A stretch of 64,000 bases of DNA, taken from positions 1 through 64,000 of the forward strand of contig JACKLV010000017.1 of the NCBI GenBank assembly GCA_024235755.1, given 5' to 3'. Shown piece by piece: positions 53,137 through 61,572 of the stretch. The number at the start of each line of letters is the position of its first letter. Position 1 is the first letter of the stretch. A program made the translations under genes and the position numbers. The DNA comes from Burkholderiales bacterium. GTDB lineage: Bacteria > Pseudomonadota > Gammaproteobacteria > Burkholderiales > Nitrosomonadaceae. The notes under the pieces were generated by a model. That model saw nothing but the letters and a program-made list of their open reading frames with translations. It was not told where the DNA came from and did not search any database.

Positions 53137-53874
53137 ATGCGCAAGACTAAACTTATCGACGCAATTTTTGATGAATGGGACCGTGTATGGGGCTCAGAAG
53201 GTTTTAATGGAACTCCATCTGAGTATGCCTGGCTCCAAGAGAACTACGGAATAAGTGAAGAAGACGATGTGCGCTGGCAACTCATTCTTGAATACGATGC
53301 TAATGAACTTGCTGATGAAGACCTTGATGATCGCGATCTAATGGAATTTCTAGAAGACCAAAAGGCAGTGCAAAAATTTCTACAATTTCTTCTTACTTGT
53401 TATCGGAGCGCCTCTGTAGCCTATCCACATCCTTCAATTTCTAATCCAAAGTTACCAAAATTTCAAGATTCTCAACTATCTCAAGTTACTGATACCTACT
53501 GGATTCGAGCGGAACGACAAGATGGAGAGTATCCATCCCACTCAGAGAGAGGTGGAAAATGGCTTATTTTTTTGCCAATTGAGAACCTTGATGAAATATG
53601 GGAAAAAATTCGTAGAGCAACCGAGAAAGGTGAATTAGGCAACTCAGCAAAGGTTTCTACTGCCAAACCAAATCAGAATGCTGTCAATGAAAATCAGAAA
53701 GTGATTTGCGTCTACACATACGATTGGACTGATGCAGAAGATGTTAGACGTATCCGCTGTCAACTTCGCAATTTAGGCATAACTTGGAAAATTCCATATA
53801 AATCTGATGAAGACACATATTCAGGTAAATACGCGAATCGCGGAGTAAAGCGAATCTCTAAGTATTATGAATGA
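53137..53874 (+). CDS. DUF1917-like protein (putative phosphothreonine lyase-like domain)
   Basis: A 245-residue soluble protein. The N-terminal 110 residues are acidic and helical (ADEDLDDRDLMEFLEDQKAV). From about residue 115, TDTYWIRAERQDGEYP, GGKWLIFLPIENLDEIW, LGNSAKVST, VICVYTYDWTDAEDVRRI and WKIPYKSDEDTYSGKYAN match the pattern of DUF1917, annotated in databases as a possible phosphothreonine lyase domain. The enzymatic activity is not established. The GC content and AT-rich codon use differ from the neighbours, and it stands alone beside broken genes, so recent acquisition is plausible. Start ATG 53137 after AGGGAAATG. Confidence 0.7.
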   Translation: MRKTKLIDAIFDEWDRVWGSEGFNGTPSEYAWLQENYGISEEDDVRWQLILEYDANELADEDLDDRDLMEFLEDQKAVQKFLQFLLTCYRSASVAYPHPSISNPKLPKFQDSQLSQVTDTYWIRAERQDGEYPSHSERGGKWLIFLPIENLDEIWEKIRRATEKGELGNSAKVSTAKPNQNAVNENQKVICVYTYDWTDAEDVRRIRCQLRNLGITWKIPYKSDEDTYSGKYANRGVKRISKYYE

Positions 53875-53930
53875 TAACCAAATCAAAATCGTGCAGACAA
53901 CAAACCGACGCCACCCGCAAGCCGATGGTA

Positions 53931-54068
53931 GGTCTCGCAATCAATATTCATCCTGTTTCCATACAGTCTGCAGAGCCAGGCCTTAACACGACGGTACCCT
54001 CACGACGGTACCAGGTCTTGCAATCATACATTCATCCTGTTTCCACAAAGTACGTAGAGTCAGGATTA
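53931..54068. repeat. Imperfect direct repeat pair plus an 11-bp tandem duplication
   Basis: Two units of about 57 bp begin with GGTCTCGCAATCAATATTCA (53931) and GGTCTTGCAATCATACATTC (54012), share CATCCTGTTTCCA, and end near CAGGCCTTAA and CAGGATTAAA. Between them ACGACGGTACC occurs twice, 3 bp apart (about 53988-54011). The stretch 53875-54237 holds no other feature that I can support. Confidence 0.6.
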
Positions 54069-54237
54069 AAATACAAATGCACGCAACACACTTGCCGGAT
54101 GAACAAAAATTAAACAGGAAGAATTTGAACACCGGTATTTGCGCCTGCACTTCGCAACCGCTTGTCGTTAATAGACAACGGCAGGCTGCGTCTAATTGCA
54201 AGTTCCAAATAAATAGCATCATAGGTGGTCAGACAAT

Positions 54238-54372
54238 CAATTCAAGATGCCATAAGGACGGGACTAACGCCCCCTCATCCCTGACACGTTCCAACAAGGA
54301 ATCGCAAATTTCGGATGCTTCATCTTCAAAACACCAATCCGCTATCGAGCAATCAAGCACAAATCCGGTCAT
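54238..54372 (-). pseudogene. vapC: VapC-type PIN toxin, truncated after 44 residues
   Basis: The frame begins MTGFVLDCSIADWCFEDE, with the first PIN-domain Asp in VLDCS, and runs to VPSLWHLE, where a TGA replaces the rest (a full VapC is about 130 residues). The ATG overlaps the antitoxin stop (ATGA), as in functional TA operons. The sequence downstream no longer resembles a PIN domain. Three of the four catalytic acidic residues are lost, so the toxin is dead. Confidence 0.8.
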
Positions 54373-54620
54373 CTACGACCTTGATCACGAAGTTCTTGCC
54401 ACGATAAACCGTTAAGATAGCAGCCTTTTCGAAGCTCTTTTAATTTTGCAATCACGCGGTCAGCTTGAGAGCGGTCAGCCACCTCGACAGGAACAAGCCT
54501 CGCCAAGGGTTTTCCATGACGGGTAATGACGATTTCTTCTCCCTGGGCTACACGTTCGAGCAAGGAGGACAGATGGGTCTTGGCTTCAAAAGCGCCTATA
54601 GTAATCATATTCACACTCAT
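54369..54620 (-). CDS. Phd/YefM-type antitoxin
   Basis: An 83-residue antitoxin with the N-terminal DNA-binding part MITIGAFEAKTHLSSLLERV and VITRHGKPLARLVP, the standard Phd/YefM pattern. Its tail would bind a PIN-domain toxin. The partner vapC beside it is truncated, so the antitoxin is an orphan, perhaps kept as an anti-addiction module or simply not yet lost. ATG 54620; a second ATG at 54608 is possible. Confidence 0.88.
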   Translation of the reverse strand: MSVNMITIGAFEAKTHLSSLLERVAQGEEIVITRHGKPLARLVPVEVADRSQADRVIAKLKELRKGCYLNGLSWQELRDQGRR

Positions 54621-54900
54621 CGTTCCGGTTTAAATTTAAAACCAGTTTATCATGCCGTCCTGTTTCTGCGTTTTTGTTCTGTTAACCACGACATCATTCA
54701 ATATATATGCTTACAAAAAGAGGCCATCAAACCGTTCTTCCCAAAATTCGGAATCAAAACAATACTTGCCTTCCTGTCTGATGTACATGTAAAATCTACG
54801 GTTACCACAAAATCAGCATTTGTTGTGAATGTGTGGATTAATGAGAAAAATTCGGTTTTAAGTTTAAAGCCTTAAGGCAAACGCTAACAGACAAAAAATT

Positions 54901-55176
54901 ATGGTCATAATACGATTGGCACGCGGTGGTGCAAAAAAACGTCCTTTTTATAATATGGTTGTCGCTAATTCGTTACGCGCGCGTGACGGCAGGTTTATCG
55001 AACGTGTCGGTTTTTACAACCCAAGAGCAACGGGCGGCGAAGAAACCTTGCGCATTTATCTGGATCGGGTCGACTACTGGCAATCCAAAGGCGCACAAGT
55101 GTCCAGTACTGTAAAACGATTATTGAAACAATTTGCTGCAGCAAACAAGGAAGTATCCGCAGATAACGCATCGTAA
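54901..55176 (+). CDS. rpsP: 30S ribosomal protein S16
   Basis: A 91-residue ribosomal protein with the family start MVIIRLARGGAKKRPFYNMV and the typical FIERVGFYNP. First gene of the classical rpsP-rimM-trmD-rplS operon. The 54621-54900 stretch before it holds no gene; the operon promoter should lie there. Confidence 0.97.
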   Translation: MVIIRLARGGAKKRPFYNMVVANSLRARDGRFIERVGFYNPRATGGEETLRIYLDRVDYWQSKGAQVSSTVKRLLKQFAAANKEVSADNAS

Positions 55177-55192
55177 CCAACACAAAGCGCCC

Positions 55193-55735
55193 ATGATAAT
55201 CATGGGGCATGTCGTCAATGCGTTTGGCATTCAGGGTTGGATAAGAGTTTATCCCTACACGGAAACTGTCGACGGGCTGCTTGATTACCCGTCGTGGTGG
55301 CTCGGCAGAGACGAAACTGAAGCAGCCGGTGAAACCAATGGCGGCGATTGGGTTGAGAAGCAGGTTATATCCGGGCGCATCAACGGAACGACGCTGGATG
55401 CCAAATTAAAAGGATGCAATAACCGCGATCAGGCGCTGCAGCTCAAAGGATTGAAAATCGCGGTTCCGCGGGAATACCTGCCTGATTTGCCCGATAATGG
55501 CGAAGCAGGTTATTACTGGTCGGATTTGGTGGGCGCCGAGGTTGTTAATCTGGATGGCATTAAACTGGGCACGGTGGCAGGGCTGTTTGAAACCGGTGCA
55601 AACGATGTATTGCGAGTACGAGGCACTGCGCCAGACGCAAAAGAATTGCTGATTCCGTTTATTGAAACGACGGTGATAAAAAAAGTAGACTTAACGCACC
55701 GCAAAATTCTTGTTGATTGGGAATCTGACTATTAG
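55193..55735 (+). CDS. rimM: 16S rRNA processing protein RimM
   Basis: A 180-residue factor that helps to mature the 30S head by binding S19. Its N-terminal MGHVVNAFGIQGWIRVYPYT and the C-terminal PRC-barrel part (YYWSDLVGAEV, ELLIPFIETTVIKKVDL) are diagnostic. I use ATG 55193; an open frame from 55133 overlaps rpsP and adds nothing conserved. Confidence 0.94.
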   Translation: MIIMGHVVNAFGIQGWIRVYPYTETVDGLLDYPSWWLGRDETEAAGETNGGDWVEKQVISGRINGTTLDAKLKGCNNRDQALQLKGLKIAVPREYLPDLPDNGEAGYYWSDLVGAEVVNLDGIKLGTVAGLFETGANDVLRVRGTAPDAKELLIPFIETTVIKKVDLTHRKILVDWESDY

Positions 55736-55757
55736 CGCGGACTATTGAGGTATATGT

Positions 55758-56528
55758 ATGCCTTATGAATGTGATGTAGTCACATTGTTTCCGGAGATGT
55801 TTGATGCCATCACGCACTATGGCGTGACCGGAAGGGCAAGCAGAAACAGTATTTTCCGGCTGAAAATCTGGAACCCGCGAGATTTCAGCGAAAACAACCA
55901 CCGAACGGTTGACGACAGTCCGTATGGCGGCGGGCCAGGAATGGTCATGATGGCAAAACCGCTTGAAGAAGCCATCATCAGCGCCCGGCAACGGCAACAG
56001 TCGCTTGGGATTGAAAAAACGGAGGTCATTTATCTGACGCCGCAGGGACGGCGGCTTGACCACCATGAAGCAAAGCGGTTGAGTCTTTCGCCCGGTATTA
56101 TTTTACTGTGCGGGCGTTACGAGGGGATTGACGAACGCGTCATTAACCGCCAGGTGGATACGGAAATTTCCATAGGCGATTATGTGTTATCGGGCGGCGA
56201 ATTGGCCGCTATGGTTGTCATAGACAGCGTTGTCAGACTGATTCCGGGCACACTGGGCGATCCTGAATCGGCGGCTCAGGAATCATTTGTAAACGGGCTT
56301 TTGGATTACCCGCATTACACACGCCCTGAGCAATATTGCGACAGCAGCGTGCCGGAAGTTTTATTATCAGGCAATCATGCGCTTATCCGCCGCTGGCGCC
56401 TGCAGCAGGCTTTGGGGAAAACCTGGCTGAAACGCCCGGACTTGCTTGAACTGAAAGAAAAAACGGGAATAACGGAAGAAGAGAAAACGCTTCTGGAAGA
56501 ATTTAAAAAAACCTGCAAGATCAAATAA
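55758..56528 (+). CDS. trmD: tRNA (guanine-N1)-methyltransferase
   Basis: A 256-residue SPOUT methyltransferase that makes m1G37 in tRNAs. The trefoil-knot SAM site is in LLCGRYEGIDERV and SIGDYVLSGGELAAMVVIDSVVRLIPG, and VDDSPYGGGPGMVM is typical. Normal length, within the rpsP operon. Confidence 0.97.
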   Translation: MPYECDVVTLFPEMFDAITHYGVTGRASRNSIFRLKIWNPRDFSENNHRTVDDSPYGGGPGMVMMAKPLEEAIISARQRQQSLGIEKTEVIYLTPQGRRLDHHEAKRLSLSPGIILLCGRYEGIDERVINRQVDTEISIGDYVLSGGELAAMVVIDSVVRLIPGTLGDPESAAQESFVNGLLDYPHYTRPEQYCDSSVPEVLLSGNHALIRRWRLQQALGKTWLKRPDLLELKEKTGITEEEKTLLEEFKKTCKIK

Positions 56529-56554
56529 ATATTTTTGCTTTGAAGGAAACTATC

Positions 56555-56929
56555 ATGAACATTATCGATCAATTGGAAGCTGAAGAAATCAGTCGCTTGA
56601 ACAAGGAAATACCCAGCTTTGCGCCCGGCGATACGGTGGTTGTTAACGTCAACGTGGTCGAGGGTGACCGCAAACGGGTACAGGCCTACGAAGGTGTTGT
56701 GATTGCAAAACGCAACCGCGGCCTGAATTCAGCGTTTACCGTGCGCAAGATTTCCAGCGGCGAAGGCGTTGAACGGACTTTCCAGACTTACTCACCGCTG
56801 ATCGCAAGCATCGAAATCAAGCGCCGGGGTGATGTCCGCCGAGCAAAACTTTACTATTTAAGAGAACGTTCGGGCAAATCCGCGCGCATTCGCGAGAAAC
56901 TGCCAGCCCGCGTCAACAAACAGCTTTAA
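56555..56929 (+). CDS. rplS: 50S ribosomal protein L19
   Basis: A 124-residue protein, with FAPGDTVVVNVNVVEGDRKR and the C-terminal RRAKLYYLRERSGKSARI of L19. ATG 56555 follows GAAGGAAAC; an in-frame TTG at 56540 is not needed. Last gene of the operon, followed by a strong terminator. Confidence 0.96.
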   Translation: MNIIDQLEAEEISRLNKEIPSFAPGDTVVVNVNVVEGDRKRVQAYEGVVIAKRNRGLNSAFTVRKISSGEGVERTFQTYSPLIASIEIKRRGDVRRAKLYYLRERSGKSARIREKLPARVNKQL

Positions 56930-57076
56930 TATTTATTTGACGGGCACTGGGTTCAGAATACCCAGCCGCCAATTCAGTCCGAAAGTCCGAAATCAATTCA
57001 ATCGATTCGGATTATTTGATTTGGTGTTGCTTGCCGCCTGTGGCCATCGCCAACTGAAAGCGGTACTTTTACTGTA

Positions 57077-57116
57077 AAAAAAACCGCATATGAACAATGG
57101 CATATGCGGTTTTTTT
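57077..57116. terminator. Strong bidirectional terminator after rplS
   Basis: CCGCATATG (57084-57092) and CATATGCGG (57101-57109) form a 9-bp stem with an 8-nt loop, flanked by A7 on the left and T7 on the right. It can end both the rpsP-rplS operon and the convergent Spx/ArsC-like gene. Confidence 0.92.
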
Positions 57117-57137
57117 GTATCTAACGTAGCATGTCAA

Positions 57138-57485
57138 CTACAGCAAATCCCTAACGTTCTCAGGTGGGCGGCATATTTTGGCTTTGTCGCCCCGCACGAC
57201 GATAGGACGCTGCATTAAATCTGGGTTATCGACCATACGCTGGATCAACGCATCTTCCGAGATCGTATTCAAGTCCAGATCGCGCGCTGCGGATTCATCC
57301 TTGCGCAACACGTCGCGCGCAGACAACCCAAGTTTATTAATTAATTCACGCAATTTATCGACAGTCAGCGGTGTTTCGTAATAATTGACGGATTCATAAT
57401 TCTGACCGCTCTCATCAAGTATTGCCAATGTTCCCCGGCATTTACTGCATGTCGGTTTTTGATAAATGGTAATCTTGTCGCTCAT
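57138..57485 (-). CDS. ArsC/Spx-family thioredoxin-fold protein (arsenate reductase type)
   Basis: A 115-residue protein with the ArsC fold: ITIYQKPTCSKCRGTLAIL carries a CxxC pair, then YYETPLTVDKLRELI, GLSARDVLRKDE, and near the end QRPIVVRGDKAKICRPPENV with the conserved Arg-Pro. In the family the active Cys and three Arg reduce arsenate with glutaredoxin; several members have no shown arsenate role. ATG 57485 is supported by the family start and GTAGT/GGTA; 57509 would add eight residues. Confidence 0.85.
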   Translation of the reverse strand: MSDKITIYQKPTCSKCRGTLAILDESGQNYESVNYYETPLTVDKLRELINKLGLSARDVLRKDESAARDLDLNTISEDALIQRMVDNPDLMQRPIVVRGDKAKICRPPENVRDLL

Positions 57486-57619
57486 ACTACCTGCTTTCCC
57501 TCTATACAATACAAACCATGCCGCGGAAAGCCGCTGATGACTGCCGCAGCACAGGCATACACAAACTCAACCCAATCGAATCTATACCTTAAACTGACAC
57601 ACACAAACCAATCATTCGC

Positions 57620-58147
57620 CTATTTGACGCCGCATGCGTCGGAAATCGCCTTGTGCGCAGCTGATGACCCTGTCAAACCGAATGTATCCGTGGTCTGCGT
57701 ACCGCGCGATGAAACACCTTGAACCACCATGTTACTGCCACGCCTGATCGCCTCGGCCAGCTGGTTATCGGTTCCCTGATCCGGCGCCCACGCCGAATCA
57801 TCCTGGGTAAACAGCTTAAAGGTCTGATTATTGACTTTGACGGTCACTTCACTGCCCGTCTTATACGTATAACCGGCTATATAGCTGAATACATTCTTGC
57901 TTCCTTCAGCAGGACGATGTGTTACCAGTGCAAAAATATCACCGCGCTTTGTATAGTCGCCTTGATCTTTTTTGGGCTGGCTGACCATATAACAAACCTT
58001 GCCGTTATTTTCCATAAACGTATACGCTGTCCAGTCTCCATGCTGTCCAAGTAATGTGGGCTCCGATGCCTGCACTGAACCAGCCGCGTTAATCAGAAAA
58101 ACCGTAGCCGTCGTAAAAAATAGCCTGAGCAATTGTCGATACTTCAT
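57620..58147 (-). CDS. IalB-like exported protein
   Basis: A 175-residue protein with a signal peptide (about residues 1-28, ending SVQAS) and the IalB (invasion-associated locus B) pattern: GDWTAYTFMENNGKVCYMVSQ, THRPAEGSKNVFSYIAGY and GVSSRGTQTTDTFGLTGSSAA, with Cys at both ends that may form a disulfide. Periplasmic; in free-living bacteria its role is unknown. ATG 58147 follows CAAGG. Confidence 0.85.
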   Translation of the reverse strand: MKYRQLLRLFFTTATVFLINAAGSVQASEPTLLGQHGDWTAYTFMENNGKVCYMVSQPKKDQGDYTKRGDIFALVTHRPAEGSKNVFSYIAGYTYKTGSEVTVKVNNQTFKLFTQDDSAWAPDQGTDNQLAEAIRRGSNMVVQGVSSRGTQTTDTFGLTGSSAAHKAISDACGVK

Positions 58148-58247
58148 AATGAAAAACCTTGAGATTGATAAAATACCAAGCTTCCAGTCAGTTAAACTGA
58201 ATCCTTGAAAAGCGCACCGGTTCAACTGAACCGGCTGATTATGCAAC

Positions 58248-58505
58248 TTAGGCGCAACCTTCCATTTTGTATATATAGTAACCATCCTTATTAATGGCGT
58301 CAGTTACTTCCGGCGGGGCGCTCTGGCTATGACAAAAGCTGCATTCCTTACTGGTGACTACCGCGTCTTCTTCACCGATGGATGTCAGCCATTCTTTTGC
58401 ATAATCAATGGCTTTTTGATCATCTTTCACTGCTGTAAAAACATCAAAATGCATAATATGTCCGTCTTTAGCTTTCACATAGGTATCATAAACATGAATC
58501 TGCAT
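58248..58505 (-). CDS. DUF2024 family protein
   Basis: An 85-residue soluble protein: IHVYDTYVKAKDGHIMHFDV and ECSFCHSQSAPPEVTDAI are the DUF2024 pattern, with a CxxC pair that could bind metal or act in redox. Function unknown. It stands on the same strand as the IalB-like gene, 100 bp upstream of it. Confidence 0.85.
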   Translation of the reverse strand: MQIHVYDTYVKAKDGHIMHFDVFTAVKDDQKAIDYAKEWLTSIGEEDAVVTSKECSFCHSQSAPPEVTDAINKDGYYIYKMEGCA

Positions 58506-58762
58506 AGTTTTCCTTAGTCGTTGAGATTGAATACAAACTACTACAAAGCCGCATCAGATTGAAGTAAATGCCGCTTTACGTTTCCAAACGGTGATAACTA
58601 TAACAATTTATCCGGCAAACCGCCATGATAATGACCGGATTTACCTGGAATTAATGAAAAATAAAAAACGGGCTCGGAATACACAATAAAGACGAAATAC
58701 CCCAATTTATTTAACAGGTTATCCGTTGATCTGGGTGCATTGGAGTATTTTTCAGCAACCGG

Positions 58763-59452
58763 CTAAACAGGTTTCCTGCGCGCAATCACAACGCCATCCC
58801 GCGTTGGGTTGATAAACGCATCAAACTCCGGGTCGTCGAAAATCATTCGATTATGCTCGACAATGGCCTCAGTCCAGCCCAAGGCGATATCGGTATAGGT
58901 TTCAGCAGCCACACGGCCATGCCACAACACATTATCCGCAATATACAACCCGCCAGGACGGACACGTTCACGCGCCATTTTCCAAACCTCGGGATACCAC
59001 CCTTTATCGACATCGTTATAACAGATATCGAAATCCCCCTCGGTCTGCGCAAAAATATCCTGCGCCATACCCACATTGAATTCTATCCGGTTCCATAATT
59101 CCGCAGCCGTCAAATATTGCTCGGCACGGTCTCTGTTTTCGCTGTTACCGTCACTGCACACGACCCGGCCATTTTCTCCGACAGCACGCGCAAACCAGTA
59201 TGCAGAATAACCATAGCCGCTGCCAAACTCAAATACCCGCTTGGCGCCAATCATTCTGGCCTGCATTTCCAGAAAAATCCCGACAAGCCTGTTAATAATC
59301 GGAAATCGCTTCTGTTCGGCAAGTTTCTCCATTTCCAATAAAACAGGATGATCCGTGTTGTCAACCAGGCCACGCATATAGCCGTCTATCGCCGGATGCA
59401 CCGGAATGATTACACCAGGATTGTCTGATGTTGGCGTCAGTATCTCAGCCAT
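58763..59452 (-). CDS. Class I SAM-dependent O-methyltransferase
   Basis: A 229-residue methyltransferase of the catechol/caffeoyl-CoA O-methyltransferase group: the SAM site RVFEFGSGYGYSAYWFARAV, VVCSDGNSENRDRAEQYL, and the metal/substrate Asp in FDICYNDVDKGWYPEVW and GLYIADNVLWHG. The substrate is unknown. GGAGG just before ATG 59452 decides the start. It overlaps the end of the O-antigen ligase gene by 8 nt, so it may be cotranscribed with the polysaccharide genes. Confidence 0.88.
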   Translation of the reverse strand: MAEILTPTSDNPGVIIPVHPAIDGYMRGLVDNTDHPVLLEMEKLAEQKRFPIINRLVGIFLEMQARMIGAKRVFEFGSGYGYSAYWFARAVGENGRVVCSDGNSENRDRAEQYLTAAELWNRIEFNVGMAQDIFAQTEGDFDICYNDVDKGWYPEVWKMARERVRPGGLYIADNVLWHGRVAAETYTDIALGWTEAIVEHNRMIFDDPEFDAFINPTRDGVVIARRKPV

Positions 59453-60734
59453 TCTTGCCTCCTTTGATCGTTTCTTCAATTCCCGAATCTGGCTTTGATT
59501 TTACCCATCCTCCTGCAACACCTGTAACGCCAGAATTGTCCAGAGCCTCACGCCGCCAGCAAACAGCGATGGCCGTCAACACCAGCAGCAATACCGGAAG
59601 CCGGCCGAAAATCAAAAAGGTCTCCGTTAGTCCGGATAATACAATAAAGCTTATCACACAGATACCCGGCAAAGTCAGACCGTTTTTTTTGAATGTTTGG
59701 AACCACGCCCACAGCAAAAAAAGGAACGACCCCAGACCCAGCGCACCCAGCTGCATGCCGATCTCTATCCAGTCATTGTGATAATGTGAAGTCTTTTGAA
59801 AAGCGGGTAAATCCCGGTACAAACCCTGCTTGTAATACACTACAGTTTGATCAAAAAACTGTTCCGGCATTCCGGTACCCTGCCCCAGCAAAGGTTTTTG
59901 CGCAATACCGTAAAGTCCAACATCCCACAATGCAATACGGTAGCCGATACTGCTGTTGAAATACCCTTGCTGCATCCGCGTTATATCCGCTTCCGCCTGA
60001 TCCAATCGTTCCTGAATCACCGGACTGGTATACGCAAACAGCAATATCACCAACAGTATCGGCACCACCGCAGCTGCAAGCATACGCAAAGCGATTCTGA
60101 AATGCACTGTCAGCACGATCATCAATGTCAACAAAGTCGCCAGCAAAAATCCACGCGCGCTTTGATGAAACTGAAGATACAACAATACCAATGTACAGAC
60201 TGCCAGACAAAGCCGGACTATCGTATTGCGGCAAAAACAGGCAAAACAGCAGGCCAGGACGCAACCCACGCCGAGCATGGCTGAAAAAGTCAGATAGGAC
60301 ATGTTGAATGCGGGTATACCCTGCCTGTTTTCCACTCTCCACTCATACAGCCCGGTAAACAGCACCAGGCAATATCCTGCGAACACGGCACCAATCACCC
60401 AGGGCAGTCTCTGCCGGTTCAACAACGCCAGAAATGGAACATAAACCAGCAACAGGAAATATTTCGTCCATTTGTGCCGGCCTTCGAGGGGCGCCTCGCT
60501 CCAAAGCAGGCCTAACAACAAGATCGCGCATAACGCAAAAATCGCCTGAACCAGCGGTTCCGCGATCAACTGCCTGAATGTTGCCGCGCGGTCATCTATC
60601 AACCATGCCAACACTAAAAAAATGATCAGAAAACTATACAGGACGCTGAACCACAAACCCGCAGCAAAGCTGACAAGCGCAACCCTTATCAGCATTTCCC
60701 GTTGATGTGGAATTAAATGTTGATGTCCCAGCAC
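59445..60734 (-). CDS. O-antigen ligase family membrane protein
   Basis: A 429-residue protein with about 12 hydrophobic segments and a large periplasmic loop (about residues 250-320) with KPLLGQGTGMPEQFFDQ and HYHNDWIEIGMQLGALGL, the Wzy_C/WaaL-type pattern with His-Asn-Asp. WaaL-type enzymes join O-polysaccharide to lipid A-core or, in relatives, glycans to proteins at the periplasmic side. It lies in a small surface-polysaccharide block, in line with that role. Start ATG 60734 fits the first helix. Confidence 0.85.
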   Translation of the reverse strand: MLGHQHLIPHQREMLIRVALVSFAAGLWFSVLYSFLIIFLVLAWLIDDRAATFRQLIAEPLVQAIFALCAILLLGLLWSEAPLEGRHKWTKYFLLLVYVPFLALLNRQRLPWVIGAVFAGYCLVLFTGLYEWRVENRQGIPAFNMSYLTFSAMLGVGCVLACCFACFCRNTIVRLCLAVCTLVLLYLQFHQSARGFLLATLLTLMIVLTVHFRIALRMLAAAVVPILLVILLFAYTSPVIQERLDQAEADITRMQQGYFNSSIGYRIALWDVGLYGIAQKPLLGQGTGMPEQFFDQTVVYYKQGLYRDLPAFQKTSHYHNDWIEIGMQLGALGLGSFLFLLWAWFQTFKKNGLTLPGICVISFIVLSGLTETFLIFGRLPVLLLVLTAIAVCWRREALDNSGVTGVAGGWVKSKPDSGIEETIKGGKNG

Positions 60735-60767
60735 AGCCGTTCAGCCAACATACAAACAATTTACCAA

Positions 60768-61529
60768 TCAAACCTTTTCAAAAATAAAACAGGTTTCTCC
60801 CCAGTTTTGAGTCGTTTTATGCTTGATCTCAAATCCTGCCGCATTCATCAGTCGAACTGCTTCTTCCTGCTCTTTTGCCGTACCCAGTTCGATGATGACG
60901 GATTTCAGTTGCGGATTGCTAAGCACTTTCACAGCGCCTTTTAAAATGGAAATCTCGATACCGTCCACATCGATTTTCATATAATTCGGATACGGAAAAC
61001 CCCACAAGCTGCATAAATCATCCAGTGTGACCCCAAACATGCCTTGACTGTGTGTTGCTGGAATTTTCATGTTGCGAACATCTTCCTGGCCAAATTGGGA
61101 GCGATTCCCGCCGGGAATGAATTTGGGAATATAGAGTTTGGAGAATTCGGTTTTACCCGAAACGGCAACACAATATGCAGCTATATTATCTGCAAGATCG
61201 TTGATATAAATATTTTTATTAAGCGAATAATAATTGTTGCTTTGCGGCTCGAACGCAAATATCTGAACGGATTTACCGTATTTTTTTGCCGGATACAATG
61301 AATACTGGCCGATATTTGCGCCAATATCGAAATAACAGGTATCCGGTTTGAACTGATCCAGCCAATCCAGCGTATCGGGTTCTTTGATGGAATAGCTCCT
61401 GGCCCGCTTGAACACTCGCCAGTGATCGACGGCAATCCGGATCGACAATCCTCGCACAGTGGTGCAGGTAAACCCGCCGAATAATTGATAAAACGCGACC
61501 ACACAGTTTTTAAAGAAATTTACCAGCAT
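60768..61529 (-). CDS. FkbM family methyltransferase
   Basis: A 253-residue SAM methyltransferase of the FkbM family: TCYFDIGANIGQYSLYPAKK (SAM site), IFAFEPQSNNYYSLNKNI, VTLDDLCSLWGFPYPNYMKI followed by DVDGIEISILKGA. In polysaccharide clusters such enzymes methylate sugars. It sits between O-antigen ligase and a glycosyltransferase-like gene on the same strand. Confidence 0.88.
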   Translation of the reverse strand: MLVNFFKNCVVAFYQLFGGFTCTTVRGLSIRIAVDHWRVFKRARSYSIKEPDTLDWLDQFKPDTCYFDIGANIGQYSLYPAKKYGKSVQIFAFEPQSNNYYSLNKNIYINDLADNIAAYCVAVSGKTEFSKLYIPKFIPGGNRSQFGQEDVRNMKIPATHSQGMFGVTLDDLCSLWGFPYPNYMKIDVDGIEISILKGAVKVLSNPQLKSVIIELGTAKEQEEAVRLMNAAGFEIKHKTTQNWGETCFIFEKV

Positions 61530-61572
61530 CCGTATTCCCTCTTCAGCTAACTGAGTCCGCCTGCCGCTCGAT

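Noticed and set aside
53931..54068. CRISPR-like repeats
   Set aside because: Only two imperfect units with no regular spacer and no cas genes.
53983..54222. 79-codon minus-strand frame downstream of the VapC stump
   Set aside because: Does not continue the PIN domain and has no recognisable features.
54465..54875. 136-codon plus-strand frame over the antitoxin gene
   Set aside because: Antisense shadow of the Phd-type antitoxin plus non-coding DNA; no start signal.
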